From assembly GCA_029237815.1 (NCBI GenBank), contig JAQZBP010000001.1, forward strand, positions 310,001 to 374,000: a stretch of DNA of 64,000 nt. The letters run 5' to 3'. Shown piece by piece: positions 51,981-59,765 of the stretch (its first letter is position 1; every line of letters begins with the position of its first letter). The position numbers and the translations under genes are program-made. This DNA is from Moraxellaceae bacterium. GTDB lineage: Bacteria > Pseudomonadota > Gammaproteobacteria > Pseudomonadales > Moraxellaceae. Below the pieces are notes generated by a model. The model had not been told where the DNA came from and did not search any database. It saw only the letters and a list, made by a program, of their open reading frames with translations.

Positions 51981-53051
51981 ATGCTTCAGTTAAGTCTTGA
52001 AACCCTGGGCTGGAATGCCTGGTTCAGCGAGCAAGCCCGGCTCCATTGCAACCCGGGCGGGGCTGTCGCGCGAGTGGCGGCCGTGGATCGCGATCAATTG
52101 CTGCTGCTGGACGAAACCGGCGCCTTCCGGGCAAGGCTTTCCGGCAAGCTCATGCACGATGCGACGTCACCGGCGGCCCTCCCGTGCGTAGGTGACTGGG
52201 TATGTGTGGAAAGGACGGCGAACGACCAGTTCGGGCTGGTTCGTAGCGTCCTGGACCGGAAAACCTGCCTGCGGCGCCGGGCCGCAGGAGAGTCCGCCGA
52301 CTACCAGATGATTGCGGCAAATGTCGATTGCGTGATCATCGTCCAGTCCTGCCACTACGACTTCAGCCTCAATCGGCTGGAGCGCTACCTGGTGATGGTT
52401 CGGGAGGGCGGCGCAACACCCTATGTACTCCTGACAAAGACCGATCTGGTTGGGTCTGAGGTACTGGCTGCCCAACTGGAGTCAATCCGCCGCGCCGGCG
52501 TGACAGCGCCCGTGTTCACCCTGAGCAACGTCACGGGAGAGGGTGACGAAGACCTGAGGGCTATCCTCTCCCCCGCCAGGACGTATTGCTTTGTCGGATC
52601 CTCGGGCGTCGGGAAGAGCACCATCGTCAATGGACTCGCAGGCCGGGACCTGCTGGCGACAAATGCCGTCAGCGGAACGGGAGAGGGGCGACATACAACC
52701 GTTCGCCGGGAGCTCATCCTCCTCGACAATGGCGCGATGGTCATCGACAACCCGGGCACGCGGGAATTTGGCGTGCTGGCTGCCGAGATCGGGATCGAGG
52801 CCAGCTACGCCGACATCGCTGCACTGTCCTCGCAATGCCACTTCAGGGATTGCACCCACACCACCGAACCCGGATGCGCCGTTCTGGACGCGCTGGCGCG
52901 GGGTGAAATTGATGCCGCTCACCACGGGAACTTCCTCAAGCTGAGAAAGGAATCCGAGCACTATCAGATGTCCTACGCGGAAAAGCGCAGAAAAGAGAAG
53001 GAATTCGGTCGGTTCATCAAGCGGGTCAAGAAGGACCAGGAACAGGACTAG
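51981..53051 (+). CDS. rsgA: RsgA-like circularly permuted GTPase
   Basis: A 356-residue GTPase of the RsgA/YjeQ family, which helps 30S maturation. The G motifs are in permuted order: TKTDL (G4), then GSSGVGKST (G1), then DNPGTREFG (G3). The C-terminal Zn knuckle is CHFRDCTHTTEPGC. The C-terminal tail (KRRKEKEFGRFIKRVKKDQ) is typical of the longer second RsgA type in gammaproteobacteria, so it may be a paralogue of a canonical rsgA elsewhere. The Shine-Dalgarno is weak. Confidence 0.9.
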   Translation: MLQLSLETLGWNAWFSEQARLHCNPGGAVARVAAVDRDQLLLLDETGAFRARLSGKLMHDATSPAALPCVGDWVCVERTANDQFGLVRSVLDRKTCLRRRAAGESADYQMIAANVDCVIIVQSCHYDFSLNRLERYLVMVREGGATPYVLLTKTDLVGSEVLAAQLESIRRAGVTAPVFTLSNVTGEGDEDLRAILSPARTYCFVGSSGVGKSTIVNGLAGRDLLATNAVSGTGEGRHTTVRRELILLDNGAMVIDNPGTREFGVLAAEIGIEASYADIAALSSQCHFRDCTHTTEPGCAVLDALARGEIDAAHHGNFLKLRKESEHYQMSYAEKRRKEKEFGRFIKRVKKDQEQD

Positions 53052-53149
53052 CGACAACGCGATGGACGCCGCCGCCCTGCTCGCTCCCGGCACTGGCGTG
53101 CGGCATCTTCGTGGTGGCACCTGCAGGCCGGTGGTAGCATCCCCGCCCC

Positions 53150-54190
53150 ATGCGTATCGCCGACCTTCATCAACGCCTCGCCGACCTCGGCGCCCTGCCC
53201 GTACACCGCGACCGGGTGGTGCGCGCCTGGCTGCAGGGCAAACCCCTCAATGCCGCCAGTCGCCGCCGCGATAACGAGCAGCAGTTGCCGCTGTCGCTGC
53301 GCCATGGCTTGCCGGCGCTGGCGGAGGAGCTGGACGGCCTGGTGCGCCTTCGCTCGAAGCACCCGGGCGCCGACGGTTCGGCGCGCCTGCTGATCGACCT
53401 GTCGGACGGCCAGATGATTGAAGGGGTGCTGCTGCCGCGCGACGGTCTGTGTGTGTCGACCCAGGTAGGGTGTGCCGTCGGCTGCCGCTTCTGCATGACG
53501 GGCAAGAGCGGATTGATACGCCAGCTCAGCAGCCTGGAAATCATTGCCCAGGTCGTGCTCGGTCGACGGCTGCGCCCGGTGAAAAAAGTGGTGTTCATGG
53601 GCATGGGCGAACCCGCCCACAACCTGGACAACGTACTGGACGCCATCGACCTGCTCGGCACGGATGGCGGTATCGGCCACAAGAACCTGGTGTTCTCCAC
53701 TGTCGGGGACTTGCGCGTGTTCGAGCGCCTGCCGGAACTCCGCGTGAAGCCCGCCCTGGCCTTGTCACTGCACACGACGAAGGCCGGCCTGCGTGAGCAC
53801 CTGCTGCCCAAGGCGCCGAGGATTGACCCCGACGATCTCGTGGAGCATGGCGAGGTCTACGCGCGCCGCGTCGGCTACCCGATCCAGTACCAGTGGACAC
53901 TGCTCAAGGACATCAATGACGGCCAGGATGAGCTGGAGGGAATCCTGCGCCTGCTCAAAGGCAAGTACGCGGTGCTCAACCTGATTCCTTTCAACAGCCT
54001 GGAAGGGGACGACTACCAGCGCCCCGATGGCGCGCGCATTGTCGAGATGGTGCGCTATCTGCACAGCCGTGGCGTGCTCACGAAGGTTCGCAACAGCGCC
54101 GGCCAGGACGTCGAAGGTGGGTGCGGCCAGTTGCGGGCGCGGGCCGTGGATATCGTCAACACCCGCCGACTGCGTGACACCCTGCTCTGA
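53150..54190 (+). CDS. RlmN/Cfr-family radical SAM rRNA methyltransferase
   Basis: A 346-residue radical SAM protein. The cluster motif is CAVGCRFC (Cys108, 112, 115), the GMGEPAHN SAM motif is intact, and both extra cysteines of the RlmN/Cfr mechanism are present: Cys101 in GLCVSTQ and Cys325 in EGGCGQL. RlmN methylates C2 of A2503 in 23S rRNA and A37 in some tRNAs; Cfr modifies C8. The N-terminal domain is shorter and divergent from E. coli RlmN (384), so it may be a second RlmN-like enzyme. It follows rsgA with a 98-bp gap. Confidence 0.88.
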   Translation: MRIADLHQRLADLGALPVHRDRVVRAWLQGKPLNAASRRRDNEQQLPLSLRHGLPALAEELDGLVRLRSKHPGADGSARLLIDLSDGQMIEGVLLPRDGLCVSTQVGCAVGCRFCMTGKSGLIRQLSSLEIIAQVVLGRRLRPVKKVVFMGMGEPAHNLDNVLDAIDLLGTDGGIGHKNLVFSTVGDLRVFERLPELRVKPALALSLHTTKAGLREHLLPKAPRIDPDDLVEHGEVYARRVGYPIQYQWTLLKDINDGQDELEGILRLLKGKYAVLNLIPFNSLEGDDYQRPDGARIVEMVRYLHSRGVLTKVRNSAGQDVEGGCGQLRARAVDIVNTRRLRDTLL

Positions 54191-54357
54191 ATCGCGACAA
54201 GCGCCTTGGGCTCCCCACAGCACTACTGGAAACGACGGCAAGGCAATCAACCATCCCGCGTATCCCACCGACGCCTGATTCCCCCTAGATTCGCCTTCAC
54301 CGCCGCAGCACGGATGCGGCACCACCCTCCCCAAGGCGCGCCAAGGCAGGCTCCCAC

Positions 54358-54639
54358 ATGAAACCGGCACTGACTCTTCTTCTCACGATTCTGGCAGGCA
54401 ACCCCGCCACGGCAGATGTCCTGTCTGACGACTCCCTCTCCGGCGCCAGCGTCCTCACGGATGAAGAGGCATCAGAGACCGCGCTGACTGACAGCTATCT
54501 GCCCATCAGCGACAACAGGCGGGAGGAAGGCATGCGACCGAACCGGAAGGAGCTGATCTCCACGCTGGAGCGGCTACGAATCGCCGAGGTCGAAGCCGCG
54601 CGCAAAGCCCCGCAGCTCACCGTCAACGCCGAGCGCTAG
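54358..54639 (+). CDS. Small exported hypothetical protein
   Basis: A 93-residue protein with a signal peptide (MKPALTLLLTILAGNPATA, cleavage near residue 19) and a short mature part rich in Asp, Glu and Ser. The mature part ends in a charged helix (ELISTLERLRIAEVEAARKA). AGGCAGG lies upstream of the ATG. I do not recognise a family. The convergent BLUF gene ends 24 bp beyond its stop. Confidence 0.65.
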   Translation: MKPALTLLLTILAGNPATADVLSDDSLSGASVLTDEEASETALTDSYLPISDNRREEGMRPNRKELISTLERLRIAEVEAARKAPQLTVNAER

Positions 54640-54663
54640 CGCGAACAACGCAGGCGGCCGGAG

Positions 54664-55074
54664 TCAGGCCAGTTTGCGAAAGCTGTCGAGATACTGGCCC
54701 GCTTCGCCATCCTGGCGCACCAACGCCGCGAGGTCGGTATTCCGGTTGAAGAAATCGACGAAGCCTTCAGGGCAATCGGCGGCATTGAGCCGGCGAAATC
54801 CCATGGACCACTCTCCGAAGGCCCGCTGCTCGATACGGCTCTCGTCGAGCATCATGATGCGTTGGTGCCGGGCGTCCTTGGCAATGCGCGCAAAGGCTGT
54901 GCGCACTGCCTCTTCCGGACCCTCCAGTACCTGCAGGAAATCGCCGTCGCGATAGATCAGCATGCCGGAAATGCCGTCACGCGTGTTGTTGTGCCGGCTC
55001 TTCTCCAACAGGGCGTCGAGCTCCTGCGGAGAATACGGATGGGTGGCAGCACTGACATAGACAAGGCTGAGCAT
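54664..55074 (-). CDS. BLUF-domain blue-light photoreceptor
   Basis: A 136-residue short BLUF protein: one flavin-binding domain (residues 1-95) and a helical cap. The photochemical residues are present: Tyr6 (LVYVS), Asn30 (RHNNTRDGISG), Gln48 (FLQVLEG), and the Trp89/Met91 pair in EWSMGF. It has no output domain, so it probably signals through partners, like BlrB, PixD or YcgF-type systems. The ATG with GGAG upstream is chosen over 94 more upstream codons that look non-coding. No obvious partner regulator is adjacent. Confidence 0.92.
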   Translation of the reverse strand: MLSLVYVSAATHPYSPQELDALLEKSRHNNTRDGISGMLIYRDGDFLQVLEGPEEAVRTAFARIAKDARHQRIMMLDESRIEQRAFGEWSMGFRRLNAADCPEGFVDFFNRNTDLAALVRQDGEAGQYLDSFRKLA

Positions 55075-55090
55075 GGCGAGAGCTCCGGAA

Positions 55091-55107
55091 GGGGGATATT
55101 TACCCCC
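55091..55107 (-). promoter_or_regulatory. G5/C5 hairpin in the BLUF gene leader
   Basis: GGGGG (55091-55095) and CCCCC (55103-55107) flank an AT loop just upstream of the BLUF Shine-Dalgarno. It could mask or expose the ribosome site. A -10-like TATAGT (minus strand, 55139-55144) lies further upstream without a clear -35. Confidence 0.4.
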
Positions 55108-55262
55108 AAACAGATGCCCATAAAGCGATAGCAACACCACTATACAAGCCTGGACAGAAGACGGCGCTGCACTGCCGGTGGCGCCGTCCCGCCGGCGTAT
55201 GGGCAACTGCCCGTCGCCTTCAAAGCCATATCCTCGCCGCAGGGTTCGCGCTGGCGGCACGC

Positions 55263-55288
55263 AAAAAAAAGCCCGGCATCCGCCGGGC
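55263..55288 (-). terminator. Terminator of the first AdeT-like gene
   Basis: On the minus strand a 7-bp stem (55271-55277 / 55282-55288, 4-nt loop) runs into eight T (55263-55270). It ends the AdeT-like gene at 55308 and insulates the BLUF gene. Confidence 0.92.
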
Positions 55289-55307
55289 CCAATCACGAAA
55301 TCAGGGG

Positions 55308-56360
55308 CTATTCGTCGTCGAGGATGCACTCCTCGTTCGACGGGTCGTAGCGGCAACGCACACGCTTCAGGAATCGCATCATGTCGGCGTCGTATTCACC
55401 TTCACGTGTCAGCATCACGCGCGCCTCGCGCATCATGCGGAAGTAGCCATCGACCTCTACCTGCGGCACCTTGGACCAGTACTTCGACGGGATATCGGCC
55501 TCGGACTTCTTGATCTGGGCAAAGGCCTGCTCAAGGCGGCTGCTGACGACATTGCGGATCTTCTGCCCATCACCCGGCTTGAACTTCTCGTGGCGGATCA
55601 CGATGACGCCGGTGATCTGCATGAACGGCATGTTGACGATGGCGCCGCGGGAGCCAAGCCCGCGGTAAAGCTCGAGCGGACGGAAGGCGATGGCCGGAGC
55701 GGAGACGATATCGACCTGGCCATTATTGAACTTGGCCGCAAAATTGATGATGTCCGAGGACACCGGCTGGGCACCGATACGCTGCACCAGACGCGCCTGG
55801 GTCTTGTCCCAGTCGAACACGGCGATGCGCTTGCCGGCGGCCTTGGCCAGGGTATTGATGCTGCGGTCGTCCACAAAAGGATAGACGGCGCCCAGCGGGA
55901 TCAGGCCCGCCACCTCGTAAGGGCCGCTCACCATGCGCTCGGCGCTCTTCGGACTCATCAGCAGGGAGAGTACGGCGCGCAGGGTCTGCTCGGAGGGCAC
56001 GGCGCCGATGGCATCCACGCTTCCGACAAACCGGTTGAGCTGGCGGCCACGCAGATTGGTGATCATCACCGCATCGCACTGGCCGGCCTTGAAGTCCTCA
56101 AACGCCAGCGCCTCGTTCATGTAGGGCATCAGGACGAGGTTGATGCCCTCGCGCTGGGCTTCCAGCGTGATGTCGCGCGCCAGGGCATAGGTTTCCCCCT
56201 GCGAACCCATGAGATCGAAGACGCAGGCCTTCGGACCCGCAGGCGGCGTGATCGCGACCCGGGGCCTGGCAGGCGTATCGGCTGCCAGCGCCGGCAAGGC
56301 AAGCCCCAGCAGGGCAGCGCCAAGCAAGCCAGTCCGCAGGTAGGCAATTCGGTTCTTCAT
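55308..56360 (-). CDS. AdeT1/2-like periplasmic solute-binding protein (copy 1)
   Basis: A 350-residue exported protein with a signal peptide (TGLLGAALLGLALPALAA, cleavage near residue 28). It has the same architecture as its neighbour: CVFDLMGSQG, AGQCDAVMI, a substrate-binding-like LAKAAGKRIAVFDWDKTQA, and a C-terminal cysteine pair. Four cysteines (46, 95, 336, 345) are shared with copy 2, suggesting two disulfides. Similar proteins are described as putative solute-binding or AdeT-type, with no proven ligand. AGAGGC precedes the ATG; no permease is nearby. Confidence 0.85.
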   Translation of the reverse strand: MKNRIAYLRTGLLGAALLGLALPALAADTPARPRVAITPPAGPKACVFDLMGSQGETYALARDITLEAQREGINLVLMPYMNEALAFEDFKAGQCDAVMITNLRGRQLNRFVGSVDAIGAVPSEQTLRAVLSLLMSPKSAERMVSGPYEVAGLIPLGAVYPFVDDRSINTLAKAAGKRIAVFDWDKTQARLVQRIGAQPVSSDIINFAAKFNNGQVDIVSAPAIAFRPLELYRGLGSRGAIVNMPFMQITGVIVIRHEKFKPGDGQKIRNVVSSRLEQAFAQIKKSEADIPSKYWSKVPQVEVDGYFRMMREARVMLTREGEYDADMMRFLKRVRCRYDPSNEECILDDE

Positions 56361-56563
56361 CAGCAAAGCCTCTTAACGGTTTCCGGCAATCACGGCCGGA
56401 ACAGGGGGCGTCCAGACCCGCTCGTTCATCCCTGGGGCACAATTTATTCGCGCCTGCGCGCTATTTTCCCCTCACTGCCAGTGCCTGGCAGGACGGTCGT
56501 CGCCGTCTGGCGCCGGTCATCCGGCGCCAGGGCCACGATTTTACGGGCTCCAGAAACACAGAA

Positions 56564-56580
56564 GGGGCCCTAGGGGCCCC
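56564..56580 (-). terminator. Terminator of the second AdeT-like gene
   Basis: A GC-only 7-bp stem (56564-56570 / 56574-56580, loop TAG) reads into TTCTGTGTTTC on the minus strand, 18 bases after the stop. The two AdeT-like genes are therefore probably separate units. Confidence 0.65.
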
Positions 56581-56597
56581 CAGGCAGCGTACCGCCC

Positions 56598-57614
56598 TTA
56601 CTCATCCGTCAGCGAACACTCGGCCGCGTCCGGCTCACGCTTGCAGCGCACGCGCTTCAGGAGCGTCATCATCTGCGGGTTGTAGTAGCCGGACTTGGTC
56701 AGGTGGATGCGCATTTCGCGCATGATCTTCTCATAGCCGTCGCGATCGGAAAGCGGGATATGCATCCAGTGCTTGGAGTCCACCTCGCGTTCCATGTTAC
56801 GGATCATGCCGAAGAAGCGCGGGACCTGCTCGGAGATGTAAGTACGGCTCTTCTGGCCAAAGGTCGGAGGAAACTTGTCCTTGCGAATCAGCAGCTGCAA
56901 GGTGAGGTTGATCACCGGGAAGCGGGCGATACCGCCTTTGGTTCCCAGGCCCTTGTAGAGCTCCATCGGCTTGTACAGCGGAATTGGTGCAAACAGGATG
57001 TCGACCTGACCGTTGTTGAACTTGCCGCCATAGGACGTCAGGTCGGCTGCCACGGGCACGGCGCCCACGATCTTGACCATTTCGGCCTGGGACTTGTCCC
57101 AGTCCAGCACAGCCACTTTCTTGCCGGCGGCCTTGGCCAGGGAGTTGATGCTGCGGTCGTTCACAAAGGCATATGCGGCGCCAACAGGGATGGCCCCCAC
57201 CACTTCATATGGGCCACTGGCCAGGCGGGGTGCCAGCTTGGGATTGGCGAGCAGGTCAATCACATCGCGCATATGGGTATAGCTAGGCACCGCGCCGACG
57301 GCGTCGATGGAGCCCGTGAACTGGTTGAACTGGCGGGCCCGCATACCGGTGATCAGGGCGCCATCACACTGGCCGGCTTTGAAGTCGTCCGCCGCGATGC
57401 CCTCGTTGGTGTAGCTCTTGGACACGATATTGACGCCCCAGGCGCGGGCCGCCAGAACATAATCCTTCATCATGTTGGTGGCGTCGCCCTGCTGGCCGAG
57501 GATGTCCCAGACGCAAAAAGTAAGCTGCCTGCTGTCGGCATGGGCGACCGGAACTGAGAACAGGAAGCACAACCCCATCAGAGTTTGCGCCGCACGAAAG
57601 ACTGCCCGCTTCAT
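56598..57614 (-). CDS. AdeT1/2-like periplasmic solute-binding protein (copy 2)
   Basis: A 338-residue exported protein (signal MGLCFLFSVPVAHA, cleavage near residue 26), clearly a paralogue of the adjacent gene. Shared features are CVWDILGQQG, AGQCDGALITG, LAKAAGKKVAVLDWDKSQA, KFNNGQVDI and a C-terminal KRVRCK..EC motif. Cysteines 34, 83, 324 and 333 match those of copy 1. AAGGGAG precedes the ATG. The tandem pair probably arose by duplication with divergence of the ligand site. The function is unknown. Confidence 0.85.
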   Translation of the reverse strand: MKRAVFRAAQTLMGLCFLFSVPVAHADSRQLTFCVWDILGQQGDATNMMKDYVLAARAWGVNIVSKSYTNEGIAADDFKAGQCDGALITGMRARQFNQFTGSIDAVGAVPSYTHMRDVIDLLANPKLAPRLASGPYEVVGAIPVGAAYAFVNDRSINSLAKAAGKKVAVLDWDKSQAEMVKIVGAVPVAADLTSYGGKFNNGQVDILFAPIPLYKPMELYKGLGTKGGIARFPVINLTLQLLIRKDKFPPTFGQKSRTYISEQVPRFFGMIRNMEREVDSKHWMHIPLSDRDGYEKIMREMRIHLTKSGYYNPQMMTLLKRVRCKREPDAAECSLTDE

Positions 57615-57662
57615 GACCGCTCCCTTCTTATTTTTCTAGTGGCTTCTTATCGGGTTTTGTCG

Positions 57663-57691
57663 ACTGTACCGGACTTGCTGGCGTGCTCCAA
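57663..57691 (-). promoter_or_regulatory. Candidate promoter of AdeT-like copy 2
   Basis: On the minus strand, TTGGAG (57686-57691) and TACAGT (57663-57668) are separated by 17 bp, with the -10 ending 49 bases before the ATG. Matches are moderate (3/6 and 4/6). Confidence 0.4.
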
Positions 57692-57867
57692 CACCTAACA
57701 TCCTGAGGATCTGCAACGACGCAACATGAACCAGTTGGCATTTTAACCACATACCCCGTCCGGGGGAGAATACCCGCGACACCGGAAACCCGACTGCCTC
57801 ACCGACGCGGCGCATGAGCGGCAAGAAACGGTCAGCATGTCTGCTGGCCGGACCGGAAACAGGCAAT

Positions 57868-57899
57868 AAAAAAGGGGATGGTCAGAGGGGACCATCCCC
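57868..57899 (-). terminator. Terminator after the phasin gene
   Basis: A perfect 10-bp stem (57874-57883 / 57890-57899) reads on the minus strand into six T (57868-57873). Confidence 0.9.
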
Positions 57900-57943
57900 A
57901 AGAGGGTTACCACAACTCTGTCAGCGCAGGGCTGACCGCCCGA

Positions 57944-58312
57944 TCAGGCGGCGCTGCGCTTTTCGCCGGCAGCGACCAGTTCGTCGAACAGGCGCTGGGA
58001 CTCTTCCTTCAGCTTCAGGCCGGACAGGCGCTGCTTCAGGCTTTCCACCTGGGCCTTAAGGTCGGCCGTCTTCAGCTTCTCGGCTTCGGACTTCAGGACT
58101 TCCACTAGGCCGGTAGCTGCCACGACAGCCTTGCTGGCCTCGACGCCGCGCACTTCGGTGCCCTTGGCAATGACCTTGTCGTACTGCTTCTTGCCTTCCT
58201 CTTCGACCTTGGAGGCCAGGCCGAGATTGGCCAGGTAAATCTGCTGGCCGAGGCTCTTAACGCGCTCCACCAGGGTCTGCTGAGATTCGGACAACTGCTT
58301 GAGCTCACCCAT
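57944..58312 (-). CDS. Phasin-like PHA granule-associated protein
   Basis: A 122-residue, almost entirely helical protein with long amphipathic heptads (LVERVKSLGQQIYLANLGLA; AEKLKTADLKAQVESLKQRL) and no membrane segment. It resembles PhaF/PhaI-type phasins, which coat polyhydroxyalkanoate granules. It lacks the Lys/Ala-rich histone-like tail of PhaF. AAGGA lies upstream. No pha synthesis genes are in the window. A perfect -10 and a palindrome precede it. Confidence 0.8.
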   Translation of the reverse strand: MGELKQLSESQQTLVERVKSLGQQIYLANLGLASKVEEEGKKQYDKVIAKGTEVRGVEASKAVVAATGLVEVLKSEAEKLKTADLKAQVESLKQRLSGLKLKEESQRLFDELVAAGEKRSAA

Positions 58313-58398
58313 GACACATATCCTTGAAAGAAATTAGAAAAGGGAAAATCCCGAAAGGGGCGACCCGGTCATTTCGGAGGCTCGGGTCAACGCCGGGA

Positions 58399-58428
58399 AT
58401 TATAGGAATCGGCCTGCGGGCGCAGGCC
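58399..58428 (-). promoter_or_regulatory. Phasin promoter -10 with overlapping palindrome
   Basis: On the minus strand a perfect TATAAT (58399-58404) lies 87 bases before the phasin ATG. A 7-bp-arm palindrome (58411-58417 / 58422-58428) sits where the spacer and -35 would be, and no good -35 hexamer is visible. The palindrome is a candidate operator. Confidence 0.5.
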
Positions 58429-58463
58429 CGTACTGTCCGACACGAGGACAAAATCATTGGACT

Positions 58464-58676
58464 TTATTGTCGGTTTCGGGCTGGACCAGCCAGAAGTCTG
58501 AGCAACTCCAGACGGACGGAGATGCGGGCCTCGTAAGCGTCACGACTGGACAGCCGGCAGCCCGGGGGTAGCTCGTCAAAGTGCTCGCGCTCGTTCTCCA
58601 GTCTCAGGACCTCGCTTCTGAGCTCCCTCAGGAGCTCTTCCGTGGGACGGGAAAGCGGAAGCCGGTCGTCACTCAT
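58464..58676 (-). CDS. Small conserved-looking hypothetical protein, 70 aa
   Basis: A 70-residue charged, helical protein (ELLRELRSEVLRLENEREHF forms a likely coiled coil; RDAYEARISVRLELLRLL a second helix) with no signal or cysteine-rich motif beyond one Cys. An excellent AAGGAG lies 7 nt before the ATG, supporting a real gene. It is between phasin and ppa on the same strand. I do not recognise the family. Confidence 0.65.
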   Translation of the reverse strand: MSDDRLPLSRPTEELLRELRSEVLRLENEREHFDELPPGCRLSSRDAYEARISVRLELLRLLAGPARNRQ

Positions 58677-58731
58677 GGCACGCTCCTTGTGCTGCTGACT
58701 GCAGATGACCGAACCCGGGAATTCTAGGCAC

Positions 58732-58759
58732 AAAAAAGCCCGCATTTGCGGGCTTTTTT
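58732..58759 (-). terminator. Terminator after ppa
   Basis: A perfect 12-bp stem (58732-58743 / 58748-58759, loop ATTT) with A6 and T6 flanks, so it works on both strands. It separates ppa from the 70-aa gene. Confidence 0.92.
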
Positions 58760-58776
58760 GTGTCGCGGCGTGTGCG

Positions 58777-59304
58777 TTATTGCTTCGCTGCAGCCAGGGC
58801 CTTGAGCACATCGGCGCGGGCCGCCTCAGCGCCTTCCCAACCGGTCAGCTTGACCCACTTGCCGGGCTCCAGGGCCTTGTAGTTTTCGAAGAAGTGCTTG
58901 ATCTGGGCGAGCAGCAGCTCGGGCAGGTCGGTGTACTCCTTCACGTTCTTGTAGAGCGGGGTGAGCTTGTCGTGGGGCACGGCAATGAGCTTGGTGTCGA
59001 TGCCCGCCTCGTCTTCCATGTTGAGCTTTCCCACCACGCGGGAACGGATCACGGAACCCGGCTGCACGGGGAATGGGGTCACGACCAGCACATCCAGGGG
59101 ATCGCCATCTTCGGAAAGCGTGTGCGGGATGTAGCCATAGTTAACGGGGTAGGACATGCCAGTGCCGATGAAGCGGTCCACGAACAGCGCGTCCGAGTCC
59201 TTGTCGATCTCGTACTTGATGGGGGCGGCATTGGCCGGGATCTCGATGATGACGTAGATGTCGTTCGGCACATCCTTGCCGGCCGGGACGTTGCTGTAGC
59301 TCAT
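58777..59304 (-). CDS. ppa: Inorganic pyrophosphatase
   Basis: A 175-residue family I soluble pyrophosphatase hydrolysing PPi and pulling biosynthetic reactions forward. The metal-binding signature is [11 protein letters not shown], with NYGYIPHTL before it. The length equals E. coli Ppa. It is a single gene with its own terminator. Confidence 0.97.
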   Translation of the reverse strand: MSYSNVPAGKDVPNDIYVIIEIPANAAPIKYEIDKDSDALFVDRFIGTGMSYPVNYGYIPHTLSEDGDPLDVLVVTPFPVQPGSVIRSRVVGKLNMEDEAGIDTKLIAVPHDKLTPLYKNVKEYTDLPELLLAQIKHFFENYKALEPGKWVKLTGWEGAEAARADVLKALAAAKQ

Positions 59305-59384
59305 GGCGTGCTCTCTGGGAAGGGTAAGGAAAAACGGGGCGCATTATAGCGCCCCGCCCTGCCCCGCCAAGCTACCGTTTGGTC

Positions 59385-59765
59385 TCAGGCGGCCACCACG
59401 AAGAACCCGACGATACAGGCCACCCCGGCCGCCCAGACCACGGACCGCAGGGCGGCCCTGTCAGTGATGTAGAGCACCCCGTAGGCGAGCCGAAGGGCTA
59501 TGTAGGTCAGCGCCAAGGCATCGACCGGTCCCTGCGGGGCCTGGGCCTGGTGAGCAACAATGACGGCCGCCATGAAGCCCGGAATGGACTCGAAGGTATT
59601 GAGCTGCGCCCAGTGGGCCCGCTTGGCAGGCCCCTCGAGCCGATCCAGGTACTCGCGTGGATTGTGGTTGTCGCGCGGACGGAAACCGCTGGTGAACTTG
59701 GCGACCCCGGTCCAGACATAGGGCATCAGGATGGCAGCGAGCACACACCAGTAGGCGATGGTCAT
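59385..59765 (-). CDS. MAPEG-family membrane protein
   Basis: A 126-residue inner-membrane protein with four hydrophobic segments and the MAPEG-type [16 protein letters not shown] and [11 protein letters not shown] motifs. Eukaryotic relatives are glutathione-dependent enzymes; bacterial function is unknown. It overlaps the cysK stop by 4 nt (ATGA), so it is coupled to cysteine synthesis, a precursor of glutathione. Confidence 0.88.
   Translation of the reverse strand: MTIAYWCVLAAILMPYVWTGVAKFTSGFRPRDNHNPREYLDRLEGPAKRAHWAQLNTFESIPGFMAAVIVAHQAQAPQGPVDALALTYIALRLAYGVLYITDRAALRSVVWAAGVACIVGFFVVAA

Larger units (their letters stand above)
57615..57943. other. 329-bp gap between AdeT-like copy 2 and the phasin gene
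   Basis: It holds the candidate promoter and leader of AdeT-like copy 2 and, at the far end, the phasin terminator. No gene or tRNA is seen. Confidence 0.6.
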
